A DNA stretch of 21,895 nucleotides from CAYSRC01 sp964433495 (GTDB taxonomy: Bacteria > Bacillota > Clostridia > Oscillospirales > Ruminococcaceae). Positions 1 to 7,486 of the stretch are shown in pieces. Each line of letters starts with the position of its first letter. Positions within the stretch are counted from its first letter, which is position 1. The notes beneath the pieces were generated by a model, which was given only the letters and a program-made list of their open reading frames with translations, did not search any database and was not told the DNA's origin. The stretch spans positions 1-21,895 of the forward strand of contig CAYSRC010000042.1 of the NCBI GenBank assembly GCA_964433495.1, given 5' to 3'. The position numbers were made by a program, and so were the translations under genes.

Positions 1-105
1 TGAGGGGATAGCTTAACCCGTTGACTTAAGCCCTTCTCGGATGAGAACATCTCCTGACCCCTCATCCACCGCGAGGCGGTCCCCCTTCCCCCCCACGGGG
101 GAAGG
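1..105. repeat. Truncated copy of dispersed hairpin repeat
   Basis: The window opens inside a copy of the repeat seen whole at 155-297 and 13637-13856. Visible parts are the end of the left arm (TGAGGGG at 1), a core, the arm ACCCCTCATC at 57-66, a small hairpin ACCGC-GAG-GCGGT at 68-80, and a terminal hairpin CCTTCCCCC/GGGGGAAGG at 84-105. The core at 9-56 closely matches 13761-13808, including the shared words CCGTTGACTTAA and CTCGGATGAGAAC. No reading frame is supported. The left half lies outside the window. Confidence 0.75.
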
Positions 106-154
106 TTTCCGGGCCCTAAAGCCTATACCCGTCCTTCGGGTGGCTTGCCCTTGA

Positions 155-297
155 GCTTCCCCCGTGGGGGGAAGCTGTCACCATAGGTGACTGATGAGGG
201 GTGAGCTGGTTTTTTGACTTTATCCCTGCTATGGATAAGAATTTCCCTGACCCCTCATCCACCGCGAGGCGGTCCCCCTTCCCCCCACGGGGGAAGG
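155..297. repeat. Complete hairpin-ended repeat, copy 1 (143 bp)
   Basis: The layout is symmetrical: a terminal hairpin GCTTCCCCC-GTG-GGGGGAAGC (155-175), a hairpin GTCACC-ATA-GGTGAC (177-191), an arm GATGAGGGGT (193-202), a core of about 47 bp, the opposite arm ACCCCTCATC (250-259), a hairpin ACCGC-GAG-GCGGT (261-273), and a terminal hairpin CCTTCCCCC-CAC-GGGGGAAGG (277-297). No transposase is nearby, so it is a non-autonomous, MITE- or REP-like repeat. Compared with the copy at 13637-13856, one hairpin stem has changed on both sides and still pairs, so the fold appears to be conserved. Confidence 0.8.
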
Positions 298-328
298 TTT
301 CCGGGCCCCAAAGCTGCACCCGTCCCTC

Positions 329-515
329 GAGGTATACCTACCCCTTGGCAGGGTACAATTCGCCCTTGGCGGGATACATTGCTCCTTCGGGGTATACTGC
401 CCCCTCGGTGAGGTACACTGTCCCCTCGGGATGCATTTCGCCCCTCGGTGGGGTACACTTCACCCTTGGGATACACATAACCCTCGGCAGGGTGCACCTC
501 GCCCTCGGACACGCC
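329..515. repeat. Minisatellite of 18/21-bp units
   Basis: About nine tandem units of 18 or 21 bp, roughly of the form GGTACACTTCGCCCCTCGG, lie between a hairpin repeat and unassigned sequence. Every unit length is a multiple of three. On the minus strand the units translate as x-[VML]-[YH]-[PL]-(x)-[EK]-G, for example EVYPTEG, TVYLTEG, AVYPEG and AMYPAKG. The run is broken by one extra base near 438-446 and a TAG near 350. No start codon or ribosome binding site sets it up as a gene. It may be a decayed repeat-protein fragment or simply tandem DNA. Confidence 0.7.
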
Positions 516-1037
516 GCGCGGCAAAGGCACAGCCGAATACAGACGCTTTTTGACAATATTCAGTTTTCAACCTGTTCGGGTGTGCTCGGGGTTCTGAGCC
601 GACACCCCGACGCGGGTTTGCGGTTCGGTGCGCCCGCCGCGCCCGCCGACTGTTGTCAAACCGTGTCGTGCGGAGTCAATCCTCTGCCGCCGAATTTTTG
701 AACAACCGTCGAAAGGATACGACAAACACAAGGCATCCGCGACCCGTGTCGACGCCTTGACCCGATTCTTCCCTCAAGGCCCCGCCCGACGCGCAGAGGC
801 TGCCGATATCCGCGCGGCACTGCTGCGCCGCGTCGGAGCTTGAACCCCTTTGCATGAACGAAGCTGTCGGGTTGTTTCGGCCTCGGCTTGATGTCGATTT
901 CTGAAGCCCTAAAAACCCTTACACTCAAGTTATTCATCGGAACCGCCGCTTTTTAAAGGGCTTTTGCAAAATTATTTTTCGGCGGACGCAATCGGTACGG
1001 CGCGATTTTTGGTTCCCTCATCGCACGGCAGGCACAC
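516..1037. other. Intergenic stretch without a supported gene
   Basis: Open frames here (for example minus 937-656 and plus 201-701) are rich in Arg, Pro and Gly, lack convincing ribosome binding sites and resemble no family I recognise. The 15-bp word GCAATCGGTACGGCG at 988-1002 occurs again at 13535-13549, inside the other repeat-rich spacer. This suggests that the two spacers share more repeat debris than the hairpin elements alone. Confidence 0.5.
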
Positions 1038-1064
1038 AAAAAAGGCCCCGACACCGTCGGGACC
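1038..1064 (-). terminator. Rho-independent terminator of the PilZ gene
   Basis: Read on the minus strand, a 9-bp stem GGTCCCGAC/GTCGGGGCC (one G-U pair) with a three-base loop is followed directly by six T residues. It lies about 80 bp past the stop codon of the PilZ gene, so it ends a single-gene transcript. Confidence 0.8.
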
Positions 1065-1144
1065 TTTGCTCTTTATTCATAATTTATCCGCGCGGCAAAA
1101 ACCGCATACCGTCCGCCGCGGCCCAAAGCGCCCTAAACGCCCGG

Positions 1145-1795
1145 CTATACAAGTCGCTTTTTTGCCGCGTCGCGCTGAAGCTGAAACACCACGCCGCACA
1201 GCTTGTCGATTTCGCCCGCGGGCGGGTTGACAAACTCGCAGCCGTACAGCATCACCTTTTCGGAGTTGGTGCCGACCGCGCGCCGTACCCGCGCCTTGAA
1301 GCTGAACACCGCGTTGATGCCGTCAAACACCATGCGGTTGATGTTTATCACATCCCCGGGCGAGAGGAAGATGGGCGCCCTGAACAGCACGCCCGAGATG
1401 CTTATGTTGACAAGGTTCGCCGTCACGGGGGCGGTGCCGAACGGCGCGTCGCCGCGGGTCACGTCCGCATAGCCGCGCGCGTTCATCCTGAAAAAGCCCC
1501 TGCGCTCGACCGCCGACAGCTCGTCGAGGTCGGTCAGTCGCCAAAAATCTTCGTTCGCTATATACACCACGCCGCCCAGCGAGCGCACCCCGCGCCTGCC
1601 GATGCAGTCGATCTTGACCCGCGTGCCGTACGGGTAGAGCGGCATCTTGTCGTCATGGCGAAGCCTGACCTCGATAAAATCCTTTGCACCGTCCTGCCCG
1701 GTCTTGATGATGCGCCCCTGGAAGATGAGCTCGTTCTCCATCGTCTTTATCTCGCACACCGCGTTTTCGTAGCCTTTGAGTATGTGATGTTTCAT
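1145..1795 (-). CDS. PilZ-domain (YcgR-like) c-di-GMP-binding protein
   Basis: This is a cytosolic protein of 216 residues. The N-terminal half (about residues 1-90) looks like the YcgR-type beta domain, with short strands and phrases such as PYGTRVKIDCIG. The C-terminal half is a PilZ domain: an arginine-rich switch at ERRGFFRM and the NISISGVLF motif (the [DN]xSxxG position). In this family these residues bind cyclic di-GMP, and the protein then acts on motility, polysaccharide export or adhesion. The ATG at 1795 is preferred over one 24 bp upstream because CGGAGGG sits six bases before it. The gene stands alone, with its own promoter and terminator and no flagellar neighbour, so its target is unknown. 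The family call is firm; the output is not. Confidence 0.88.
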   Translation of the reverse strand: MKHHILKGYENAVCEIKTMENELIFQGRIIKTGQDGAKDFIEVRLRHDDKMPLYPYGTRVKIDCIGRRGVRSLGGVVYIANEDFWRLTDLDELSAVERRGFFRMNARGYADVTRGDAPFGTAPVTANLVNISISGVLFRAPIFLSPGDVININRMVFDGINAVFSFKARVRRAVGTNSEKVMLYGCEFVNPPAGEIDKLCGVVFQLQRDAAKKRLV

Positions 1796-1891
1796 GAAGA
1801 CCCTCCGTTCACAGGGCAAAGTCGCGGCCGCCGCGGGGCCGCCTGCCGCGCGAAAACTGCCGAAAAAACGCGCCGCTTTTCCCTTGTAATA

Positions 1892-1920
1892 ATTTTACCG
1901 CATTTTTTCCGTCTTTACAA
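1892..1920 (-). promoter_or_regulatory. Sigma-A type promoter of the PilZ gene
   Basis: On the minus strand TTGTAA (1915-1920) and TAAAAT (1892-1897) are separated by exactly 17 bases. It would start a transcript with a leader of about 90 nt before the ATG at 1795. Confidence 0.65.
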
Positions 1921-2190
1921 CCGTATGTTTTTGCTCGGCGGGAAAGTCCTTTGCGAAGGGGCGAGGAAGCCCGCTGCGGGGCGACGCGATGGATGGGTGT
2001 AAGCTTAAGGGCCCGGAAACCTTCCCTTACACAGGGGAGCCTAAGGGCCCGCGGCCCGAGGGATGGATTCAGGCTTTAGGTGCGACGGCCGACCGTTCGG
2101 TAAGACAGCCTTTCGGGCAGCCGCTCATCCTTTTTTAATATAATAAAGCCCTAAGGGCAAGGGCGCGGGGTCAAAATCCGCTCCCCCTCA
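1921..2190. other. Spacer with repeat fragments
   Basis: No gene is supported here. CCTTCCCTTACACAGGGGAG (2029-2048) is nearly the reverse complement of the CTCCCCTGTGTAAGGGGAG hairpin at 13912-13930. CGGCCGACCGTTCGG (2086-2100) is the exact reverse complement of 13477-13491. A weak minus-strand hairpin GCCC-TTA-GGGC followed by TTTATT lies at about 2145-2160 and may act as a second terminator behind the mutarotase gene. Confidence 0.5.
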
Positions 2191-2226
2191 CACAAAAGCG
2201 GGCCCGTGAACCGCCACGCGCCCGCT
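2191..2226 (-). terminator. Terminator after the mutarotase gene
   Basis: On the minus strand a 12-bp stem (11 pairs) AGCGGGCGCGTG/CACGGGCCCGCT with a six-base loop runs straight into TTTTGTG. It begins 12 bases after the mutarotase stop codon, so it marks the end of the alcohol dehydrogenase-transporter-mutarotase operon. Confidence 0.75.
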
Positions 2227-2238
2227 CTGCCGTCAAAC

Positions 2239-2679
2239 CTATTTTGTGCCCTTTTGCAGCACGAGGCAGCCGAAATACGCCTCCTCCCCCGTCGAGACGA
2301 CGGCAAACGCCTTTTTTGCCGCGTCGTAAAACGCGAACCGCTCAAGCATCCCGACACAGCTTTCGCCGCGCGGGTCGTGCTTTGCGACAATTTTTTTGTA
2401 CTCGTCCCACACGGGCGTCTCAAGCCCGCTCATGCTCTCGGGCTTGTCCATGATGAGCACGGGGTGCTGCACGCTGTCAAGCGGCATGAGCGTCAGGATC
2501 GCGTCGAGCAGCTCGGTCGACGTTATCCCGTCCGCCCTGATAAGCTCGCCGCCCGCGGCCCGCGCGCAGGACGCCGCCGGAAAAAACGCGTCGCCCAAAA
2601 CAATCGTGTCGCCGTGCCCCATCTCGGCAAGCGTCTTCAAGAGCTGCGGCGAGATGCACTTCGGTATCCCTTTAAGCAT
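2239..2679 (-). CDS. fucU: FucU/RbsD-family sugar mutarotase
   Basis: This small cytosolic enzyme of 146 residues interconverts sugar anomers. The start MLKGIPKCISPQLL, the GHGD motif with the catalytic-position His22, and the end segment ERFAFYDAAKKAFAVVSTGE are characteristic of the L-fucose mutarotase (FucU) branch, and the length matches the family. The ATG at 2679 begins at the family's usual first residues, and GGGAAGGG lies upstream. It is the last gene of the operon, 106 bp behind the transporter. No fucose isomerase or fuculokinase is present, so fucose is not the obvious substrate. With the kinases and aldolase at 12-17 kb, it could instead supply the anomer that a C1 sugar kinase needs. 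The fold call is firm; the substrate is inferred. Confidence 0.88.
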   Translation of the reverse strand: MLKGIPKCISPQLLKTLAEMGHGDTIVLGDAFFPAASCARAAGGELIRADGITSTELLDAILTLMPLDSVQHPVLIMDKPESMSGLETPVWDEYKKIVAKHDPRGESCVGMLERFAFYDAAKKAFAVVSTGEEAYFGCLVLQKGTK

Positions 2680-2731
2680 ATAAACCGTCCCTTCCCGACA
2701 GAATGTGTCTGTCAAAAAAATTTTTAATCCG

Positions 2732-2749
2732 TTTCGGCCGAAGCCGAAA
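2732..2749 (-). other. C(UUCG)G tetraloop hairpin between transporter and mutarotase genes
   Basis: On the minus strand TTTCGGC-TTCG-GCCGAAA gives a perfect 7-bp stem closed by the very stable C(UUCG)G tetraloop. It is followed ten bases later by A5T7. It may act as a leaky terminator or as an mRNA processing or stability element that sets mutarotase expression apart from the upstream genes. Confidence 0.5.
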
Positions 2750-2785
2750 GCCTCCGCTTCCCGCCCGCGCCGCGGGTGCGCTCCG

Positions 2786-4078
2786 TCAAGCGCCGCGCCC
2801 CCTCGCGTGCCGAAGCGCGCGGTCAAGCCCTGCGCACATCGCAAAATACACAAAGCTCAGCGCGATGCACACGGCGAGCACCCCGGTATAGCTGCCCTGC
2901 GCGTCGTACATCATGCCGAACACCGCGGGCGCAAAGGACGACAGCAGCGTCGACATCATCATTACGAACGAGAAGACCTTCGGGTACTCGACATCCGAGA
3001 AAAACTTGCGCGTGATAAGCGGCGGCGTGATGACCGCAAGGGACATCGCCACGCCGTAGCTTGCGCTGCCGAGGGTCATGACAAGGTCGCTGCCGCTGAG
3101 AAACATGAAGTATCCCGGCACGGTGAACGCCGTGCCCAGCAGGCACGCGGCCTTGAGCCCCGCGGCGTCGTTCACCTGCCCGAGCACCGCCTTGCCGAGG
3201 GCGTTGGTCACCATCGACCACGACACGAGCGCCGCGCCCACCGCAAGCGTCCTGCCGACCGACACCGCAAAGCCCGCTATCTGCGGCGAAAACCCGGTGC
3301 AGAACTGCATCGAGCACACCGCGAGCACAATCATGCCGATGACGCACAGCCGCTCGCGCGGGGTGAGGCGCACGCCCGAAAAGGGCGCGGGCTCTTCGCC
3401 GCTCTTCTGCCCGTAGGGGGTGCAGCCCTTCATCTCGGGCTTGAGGCGCACCGCGAACAGCGTCATGGGCAGCATCATTGCAAGCGCCAGGACGGCCGAG
3501 ACGACATAGCACGCCCGCCAGCCGTAAAGCGCAATCACCCGCTCGAACACGAGGTTGCCCACGGTGCCCATCACCCCCGAAAACGCCGCCGAGATGCCTA
3601 TGGCGAGGCCGAGCTTTTCGTGGAACCAGTTGGCGAGGATGATCGGCTCGGACGCGGTCAGCAGCATGGCCGCCGCAAGCCCCTGCACAAACGCCGCCGC
3701 GTACCACTGCCACAGCTCGCTGAACGAGCCCATGAGCGCCGCGCACGCCGCCATCGTCACCGCCGACGCCGTGAGGGTGAGGCGGGTGTCCGCTTTGTAC
3801 AGGATCCTGCCCACAAACGGCAGCAGCAGGCAGGAGGACAGCCCCGATATCGTCCGATACAGCGAGATGTCCCCCACCGCAAAACCGAGGTCGGTGCTGA
3901 CCGCGTTGAAGAACAGCCCCACTGTGTTCATGATGACGCCCATGCTGCCGCCCTGCATAAAGCAGCAGCCGAGCAGCACGAGCCACGCGCGATGGGGCCT
4001 TTTAAATCCCCGGGGGCCGGGGGTCGGGCCGCGCCGCAGGGCGGCGCGGCCCCTTTCGTCGTTTATTTCGTCAGACAT
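2786..4078 (-). CDS. MFS transporter, oxalate/formate antiporter-like
   Basis: This integral membrane protein of 430 residues has about 12 hydrophobic segments and a soluble Arg/Pro-rich N-terminus of some 28 residues. The middle loop (about residues 215-240) separates the two six-helix halves, as expected for the major facilitator superfamily. Phrases such as FVQGLAAAMLLTASEPIILANWF and SAAFSGVMGTVGNLVF resemble the oxalate/formate antiporter and monocarboxylate branch. It starts six bases after the stop of the alcohol dehydrogenase gene, so the two are cotranscribed. It could export an acid or alcohol end product, or import a substrate; the sequence does not decide. No other family fits the topology. 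Confidence 0.8.
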   Translation of the reverse strand: MSDEINDERGRAALRRGPTPGPRGFKRPHRAWLVLLGCCFMQGGSMGVIMNTVGLFFNAVSTDLGFAVGDISLYRTISGLSSCLLLPFVGRILYKADTRLTLTASAVTMAACAALMGSFSELWQWYAAAFVQGLAAAMLLTASEPIILANWFHEKLGLAIGISAAFSGVMGTVGNLVFERVIALYGWRACYVVSAVLALAMMLPMTLFAVRLKPEMKGCTPYGQKSGEEPAPFSGVRLTPRERLCVIGMIVLAVCSMQFCTGFSPQIAGFAVSVGRTLAVGAALVSWSMVTNALGKAVLGQVNDAAGLKAACLLGTAFTVPGYFMFLSGSDLVMTLGSASYGVAMSLAVITPPLITRKFFSDVEYPKVFSFVMMMSTLLSSFAPAVFGMMYDAQGSYTGVLAVCIALSFVYFAMCAGLDRALRHARGRGA

Positions 4079-4084
4079 CTTCGT

Positions 4085-5254
4085 TTATCCCCGCTCAAAC
4101 GACCTCTCGAGGATGTCGGCGACGATCTCGTCGGTCATCTGCGTGCGCTCGTTCATGTAGCCCTTGTGGTTGTGCGACAGCCGCACGATCTCGGGGAAGC
4201 TCTCGCGCGCCATGCCGAAGTCGGTCATCTTGATGCCGCCCACGCCGCAGCTGTCCATGAGCGCCGAGAGCGCCCTTGTAAAGGCGTGCGGAGCGTCGGG
4301 GTCGGGCGAGCCCATCGCCTCGGCCATGTCGCGCATGCGGCCCGCGAGCGCGGGCGCCGCCTCGCGGTTCTCATAGTAGTCGCGGCAGATGAGCAGCAGG
4401 CCCGCGCCGTGGGTGAGGTCCTGGTACACCCCCGACATCGCGTGCTCGAGCGCGTGCTCGAGCGTGAGCGAGCCGAAGGTGAGGCAGAGGCCCGCGGCGG
4501 TGTTTGCCCACGCCATCTGCGTCCTCGCCTCGAGGTCGCCCCCGTCGCGGTAGGCGCGCGGCAGATATTTTGCGACCCGCTTTATCGCGTCGATCGCAAG
4601 CGCGTCGACGGCGAAGCTCTCGACCGAGCTGATATAGCACTCGGTCGCGTGGAACAGCACGTCGAAGCCCTGGTACACCGTGTATTTCGGCGGCACGCTG
4701 AGCATGAGCTCGGGGTCAACCACGCTGATGGCGGGGAAGCTGTACGGCGTGCCGAAGCCCGTCTTTTCGTTGAGCTCAACATTGGTGATGACCGCGCCCG
4801 CGTCCGCCTCCGAGCCGGTGCCCGCGGTCGTCGTCACCGCGACGAGGGGCAGCGGGCGGTTTTTAAGGGGCATCCCCTTGCCCGAGCCCGTCCTGACATA
4901 GTCCCAATAGTCGCCGTCGTTGGTCGACATGATCGCGATGGCCTTCGCGGCGTCGATGGCGCTGCCGCCGCCGAGGGCCGCCAAAAAGTCGCACCCGTTC
5001 TCGCGCACCGCGGCCGCGCCCTGCATCACGTTGTCCTTGGTGGGGTTGGGCAGCACGCTGTTGAAGACGATGTATTCGCACCCCGCGAGCTCAAGCTCTT
5101 TCTTGAGGCGGTCGAGATAGCCGAGCCGCACCGCCGAGCCGCCGCCCGTCATGATGATCGCCGCCTTTTTGCCGGGCAGCGTCTTGGTGTGAAGGCGCGA
5201 GAGCGCGCCCTCGCCGAACAGGATATCGGTGGGTATATAAAAGCCGAAATTCAT
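4085..5254 (-). CDS. Iron-containing alcohol dehydrogenase (FucO-like group III)
   Basis: This cytosolic NAD(P)H-dependent oxidoreductase has 389 residues, a normal length. The nucleotide-binding GGGSAIDAAKAIAI is near residues 96-109 and the TTAGTGSEAD motif near 142-151. The metal ligands can be placed as Asp198, His202, His267 and His282, with His271 also conserved; spacing follows lactaldehyde reductase FucO closely. The ATG at 5254 is chosen because AGAGG lies eight bases upstream; an in-frame ATG at 5275 has no such site. Enzymes of this type reduce short aldehydes to alcohols. Here the natural substrate would be the aldehyde released by the class II aldolase (acetaldehyde or methylthioacetaldehyde), but that link is inferred from the neighbourhood. 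First gene of its operon. Confidence 0.9.
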   Translation of the reverse strand: MNFGFYIPTDILFGEGALSRLHTKTLPGKKAAIIMTGGGSAVRLGYLDRLKKELELAGCEYIVFNSVLPNPTKDNVMQGAAAVRENGCDFLAALGGGSAIDAAKAIAIMSTNDGDYWDYVRTGSGKGMPLKNRPLPLVAVTTTAGTGSEADAGAVITNVELNEKTGFGTPYSFPAISVVDPELMLSVPPKYTVYQGFDVLFHATECYISSVESFAVDALAIDAIKRVAKYLPRAYRDGGDLEARTQMAWANTAAGLCLTFGSLTLEHALEHAMSGVYQDLTHGAGLLLICRDYYENREAAPALAGRMRDMAEAMGSPDPDAPHAFTRALSALMDSCGVGGIKMTDFGMARESFPEIVRLSHNHKGYMNERTQMTDEIVADILERSFERG

Positions 5255-5349
5255 CTGAAAAACCTCTTTGTTCATCCGCTCGCGCGGAAAAATGTCTGTT
5301 TGCCGTCCGCGTCCCAAAGCGGCGGGGCGCGGGATGTCAATCCTTTAAT

Positions 5350-5379
5350 TTAATAAGCCCGCCGCCGTGTCCGTGTAAA
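5350..5379 (-). promoter_or_regulatory. Possible promoter of the alcohol dehydrogenase operon
   Basis: On the minus strand TTTACA (5374-5379) and TATTAA (5350-5355) are 18 bases apart, about 95 bp before the ATG at 5254. A TTGACA nearer the gene (around 5335-5340) has no good -10 partner. Confidence 0.4.
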
Positions 5380-5740
5380 AAGGGCCCATTCCCTATTGCA
5401 CAGCGGGGACGGCGGGAGATATAAGGCTGCTCAAAGCGAGGATTATCCCCTATCTGTCGCACAGCGGTGGGGCGGCGGGGAGAAATCGCCCGCGCCGCCC
5501 CTGCCCCTCAAGGACGCAGCGCGCAGGCAGGCAGCCTGTGCCCGCGCCCTCCCCTCGGCCCGGTTTCGGGTCGGGGCCCCTTCGCGCAGACCCGCGCGAA
5601 GCGGCTTTGCGGCCGCAGGGCGGCAGGCGCTCTGAGACGCACGGCCGTGACAACGACAGCCCTCCCTTCGGGCATCGCTCTCCCCTCGCTCAAACGCCGG
5701 GAGAGTCGCGGCCGCCCGCGGCGCGTTCAAAGCGCCGAAG
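5380..5740. other. GC-rich spacer between two operons
   Basis: No gene is supported. Two imperfect direct copies of CCCTAT...GCACAGCGG...GGCGGCGGG lie at about 5391-5416 and 5448-5480. A short hairpin (CGGCGC/GCGCCG, about 5720-5740) without a T run follows the flavoprotein stop codon. Open frames here have only the Arg/Pro/Gly composition expected of GC-rich non-coding DNA. Confidence 0.45.
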
Positions 5741-7057
5741 CTATTTCGCCGCGTTTGCCGCAATCTGCACGGCGTCCCACACCGAGGCGAAGGGCGGCGC
5801 GTAGCCGAGGTCGGCAAAGCCGAGCTCTTCGGTCGTCATCGCGCGGTCGACGGCCAGCGCAAAGGCGTCGATGCGCAGCGCCGTCTCCTTGGCGCCCATC
5901 ATCTGCGCGCCGAGGATCACCCGACTGTCGGGCGAGTACACGAGCTTTATCGTGATCTCTACGGGGTCGGGGAAGTACCGCGCGTGCGAGCGCGCCGAAA
6001 CCGTTTTGGTCCTGTAGGGGATTTCATTGCGCTTTGCGGTCTTTTCGTTGAGGCCGGTACACGCAAACTCAAGCCCCGCGAGGCGCAGCATCGAGGTGCC
6101 GAGCGCACGGTCGAGGCAGACCTCCTTGCCGAGTATCGCGTCGCCCAGCAGCCTGCCCTGCTTGTTGGCATTGGTGCCGAGCGGCAGATAGGCGGGGGCC
6201 CTGAGAATGCGGTGCCACACGGTGGCGCAGTCGCCCGCGGCAAAGATGTCGGGGTCGCTTGTGCGCAGCGAGGGGTCGGTGACGACTGCCCCGTTGCCGA
6301 GCTTATCGAGGTCGACAAAGGCGGTGTTGGGCCGCACGCCCACCGCGAGCACCGCGACGTCGCAGTCATAGACGCCGCCGCTCGTCTCAACGGCCGTGAC
6401 CCTGCCGCCCTCGCCCCTGAAGCCTGTCACCCGCTCGCCGAGCCTGACGAGGGCGCCGTGCTTTTCAAGCTCGCCCGCGGCGGCCTCGCCGAACTCGTCG
6501 TCAAAGGTGGTGAGCAGACCGGGTGCCGCCTCGACGACGGTGAGGGATTTTACCTTTCTCAGGATGCACGCCTCGCTGAGCTCGAGGCCGATGTACCCGC
6601 CGCCCACGATCACGACGCGCTTGTCCTCGCCCAGCGCCGCCTTGAGCGCCGCCGCGTCGGACAGGTTTTTGAGGGTGAAGATGCCCGCAAGGTCGCTGCC
6701 CGCGACGGGCGGGACAATCGCGGACGAGCCGCTGCACACCGCAAGTCTGTCGTAGCCGAGCGAAAACTCGCCCTCGGGCCCTGTGCCCGTGACCGTCTTG
6801 GTCGCCCTGTCGACGGCCGTCACGGTGTGCCCGAGCCGCACGTCGACGCCCTGCTCCCTGAACTTCTCCACGGGCCTTATGCGCATGAGGTCGATGTCGG
6901 GGTTGAGCCCCGCGACATAGTACGGCATCCCGCACGCGCCGAACGACACCTCGTTCGTGCTCTCGAGCACGATCACCTCGTGCTCGGGCGCGCGCCGCTT
7001 TATCCTCGACGCCGCGCTCATGCCCGCGGCGTTGCCGCCGATAATGACAATTTTCAT
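5741..7057 (-). CDS. FAD-dependent CoA-disulfide reductase / NADH oxidase family protein
   Basis: This cytosolic flavoprotein has 438 residues. The FAD-binding start is KIVIIGGNAAG; the redox segment SFGACGMPYY carries the single cysteine (Cys42) typical of the CoA-disulfide reductase, NADH peroxidase and persulfide reductase group; the NAD(P)H site is VGGGYIGLELSEA near residues 151-163; the second FAD motif is IFAAGDCATV near 271-280. The C-terminal dimerisation domain ends in the family phrase DLGYAPPFASVWDAVQIAAN. It follows the DUF35 gene by three bases and is the last gene of its operon. Beside CoA-dependent enzymes it could keep CoA in the thiol form or reduce a mixed or per-sulfide; choosing between NADH oxidase and CoA-disulfide reductase is not possible by eye. 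Confidence 0.87.
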   Translation of the reverse strand: MKIVIIGGNAAGMSAASRIKRRAPEHEVIVLESTNEVSFGACGMPYYVAGLNPDIDLMRIRPVEKFREQGVDVRLGHTVTAVDRATKTVTGTGPEGEFSLGYDRLAVCSGSSAIVPPVAGSDLAGIFTLKNLSDAAALKAALGEDKRVVIVGGGYIGLELSEACILRKVKSLTVVEAAPGLLTTFDDEFGEAAAGELEKHGALVRLGERVTGFRGEGGRVTAVETSGGVYDCDVAVLAVGVRPNTAFVDLDKLGNGAVVTDPSLRTSDPDIFAAGDCATVWHRILRAPAYLPLGTNANKQGRLLGDAILGKEVCLDRALGTSMLRLAGLEFACTGLNEKTAKRNEIPYRTKTVSARSHARYFPDPVEITIKLVYSPDSRVILGAQMMGAKETALRIDAFALAVDRAMTTEELGFADLGYAPPFASVWDAVQIAANAAK

Positions 7058-7060
7058 ACT

Positions 7061-7483
7061 CTATTCCGCCTTTTTCAGCACAAAAACGGGCCTTGTGTAA
7101 TCGTCGCCGTCGCGCCAGACGAGCTCGACGGGGGCGCCGCAGCGCACCTCGGACGGCTCACAGCCCTCGAGGTTGGAGACGATGCGCACCCCCTCCTCGA
7201 GGTCGATCTCGGCGACGATGTAGGGCACCTTGTCCTCAAGCGAGGGGTGAAACGGCTTGTAAAAGACCTCCCATGAGTAGACGGTGCCGCGGCCCGACAT
7301 CTCGCACAGCTCGGTCTCGTCGCTGAGGCACCGATCGCAAAAGCGGCCCGCGGGCCAGCGCAGCTTGCCGCAGCTCTTGCAGCGCTGGATGAGCAGCTTG
7401 TGCTCTGTGCACCCGCGCCAAAACTCGGCGGTGTCGGCGCTTATCCTCGGGGCAAAAAAGCTTCTCGATTCCTTGATATCCAT
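7061..7483 (-). CDS. DUF35 Zn-ribbon/OB-fold acyl-CoA-associated protein
   Basis: This small cytosolic protein has 140 residues. An N-terminal helix leads into a zinc ribbon with Cys35, Cys38, Cys49 and Cys52 (CKSCGK and CDRCLS), followed by an OB-fold (about residues 62-135) with the usual GRGTVYSWEVFY strand. Proteins of this family pair with thiolase-like enzymes or HMG-CoA synthase and help bind the acyl-CoA. The partner is evidently the gene just upstream, whose stop codon is three bases from this start; the ribosome binding site GGGAGGAG lies inside that gene's last codons. The family assignment is firm. The substrate is unknown. Confidence 0.9.
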   Translation of the reverse strand: MDIKESRSFFAPRISADTAEFWRGCTEHKLLIQRCKSCGKLRWPAGRFCDRCLSDETELCEMSGRGTVYSWEVFYKPFHPSLEDKVPYIVAEIDLEEGVRIVSNLEGCEPSEVRCGAPVELVWRDGDDYTRPVFVLKKAE

Positions 7484-7486
7484 ACC

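Noticed and set aside
329..515. CRISPR array
   Set aside because: Units are short, contiguous and degenerate, with no unique spacers and no cas genes nearby.
656..937. 93-codon minus-strand open frame
   Set aside because: Weak ribosome binding site, Arg-rich composition and no recognisable family; runs through repeat-rich intergenic DNA.
2239..5254. Classical L-fucose or rhamnose utilisation operon
   Set aside because: FucU-, FucO- and FucA-like proteins occur in the window, but no fucose isomerase or fuculokinase; the kinases are clearly MtnK-type and the isomerase MtnA-type.
2705..5353. 882-codon plus-strand open frame over the transporter and alcohol dehydrogenase genes
   Set aside because: It is Arg/His/Ala-rich with no recognisable domain, and lies antisense to genes with intact families and active sites; an artefact of high GC.
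5984..7276. 430-codon plus-strand open frame opposite the flavoprotein
   Set aside because: Same GC-rich antisense pattern; the minus strand has complete FAD and NAD motifs.
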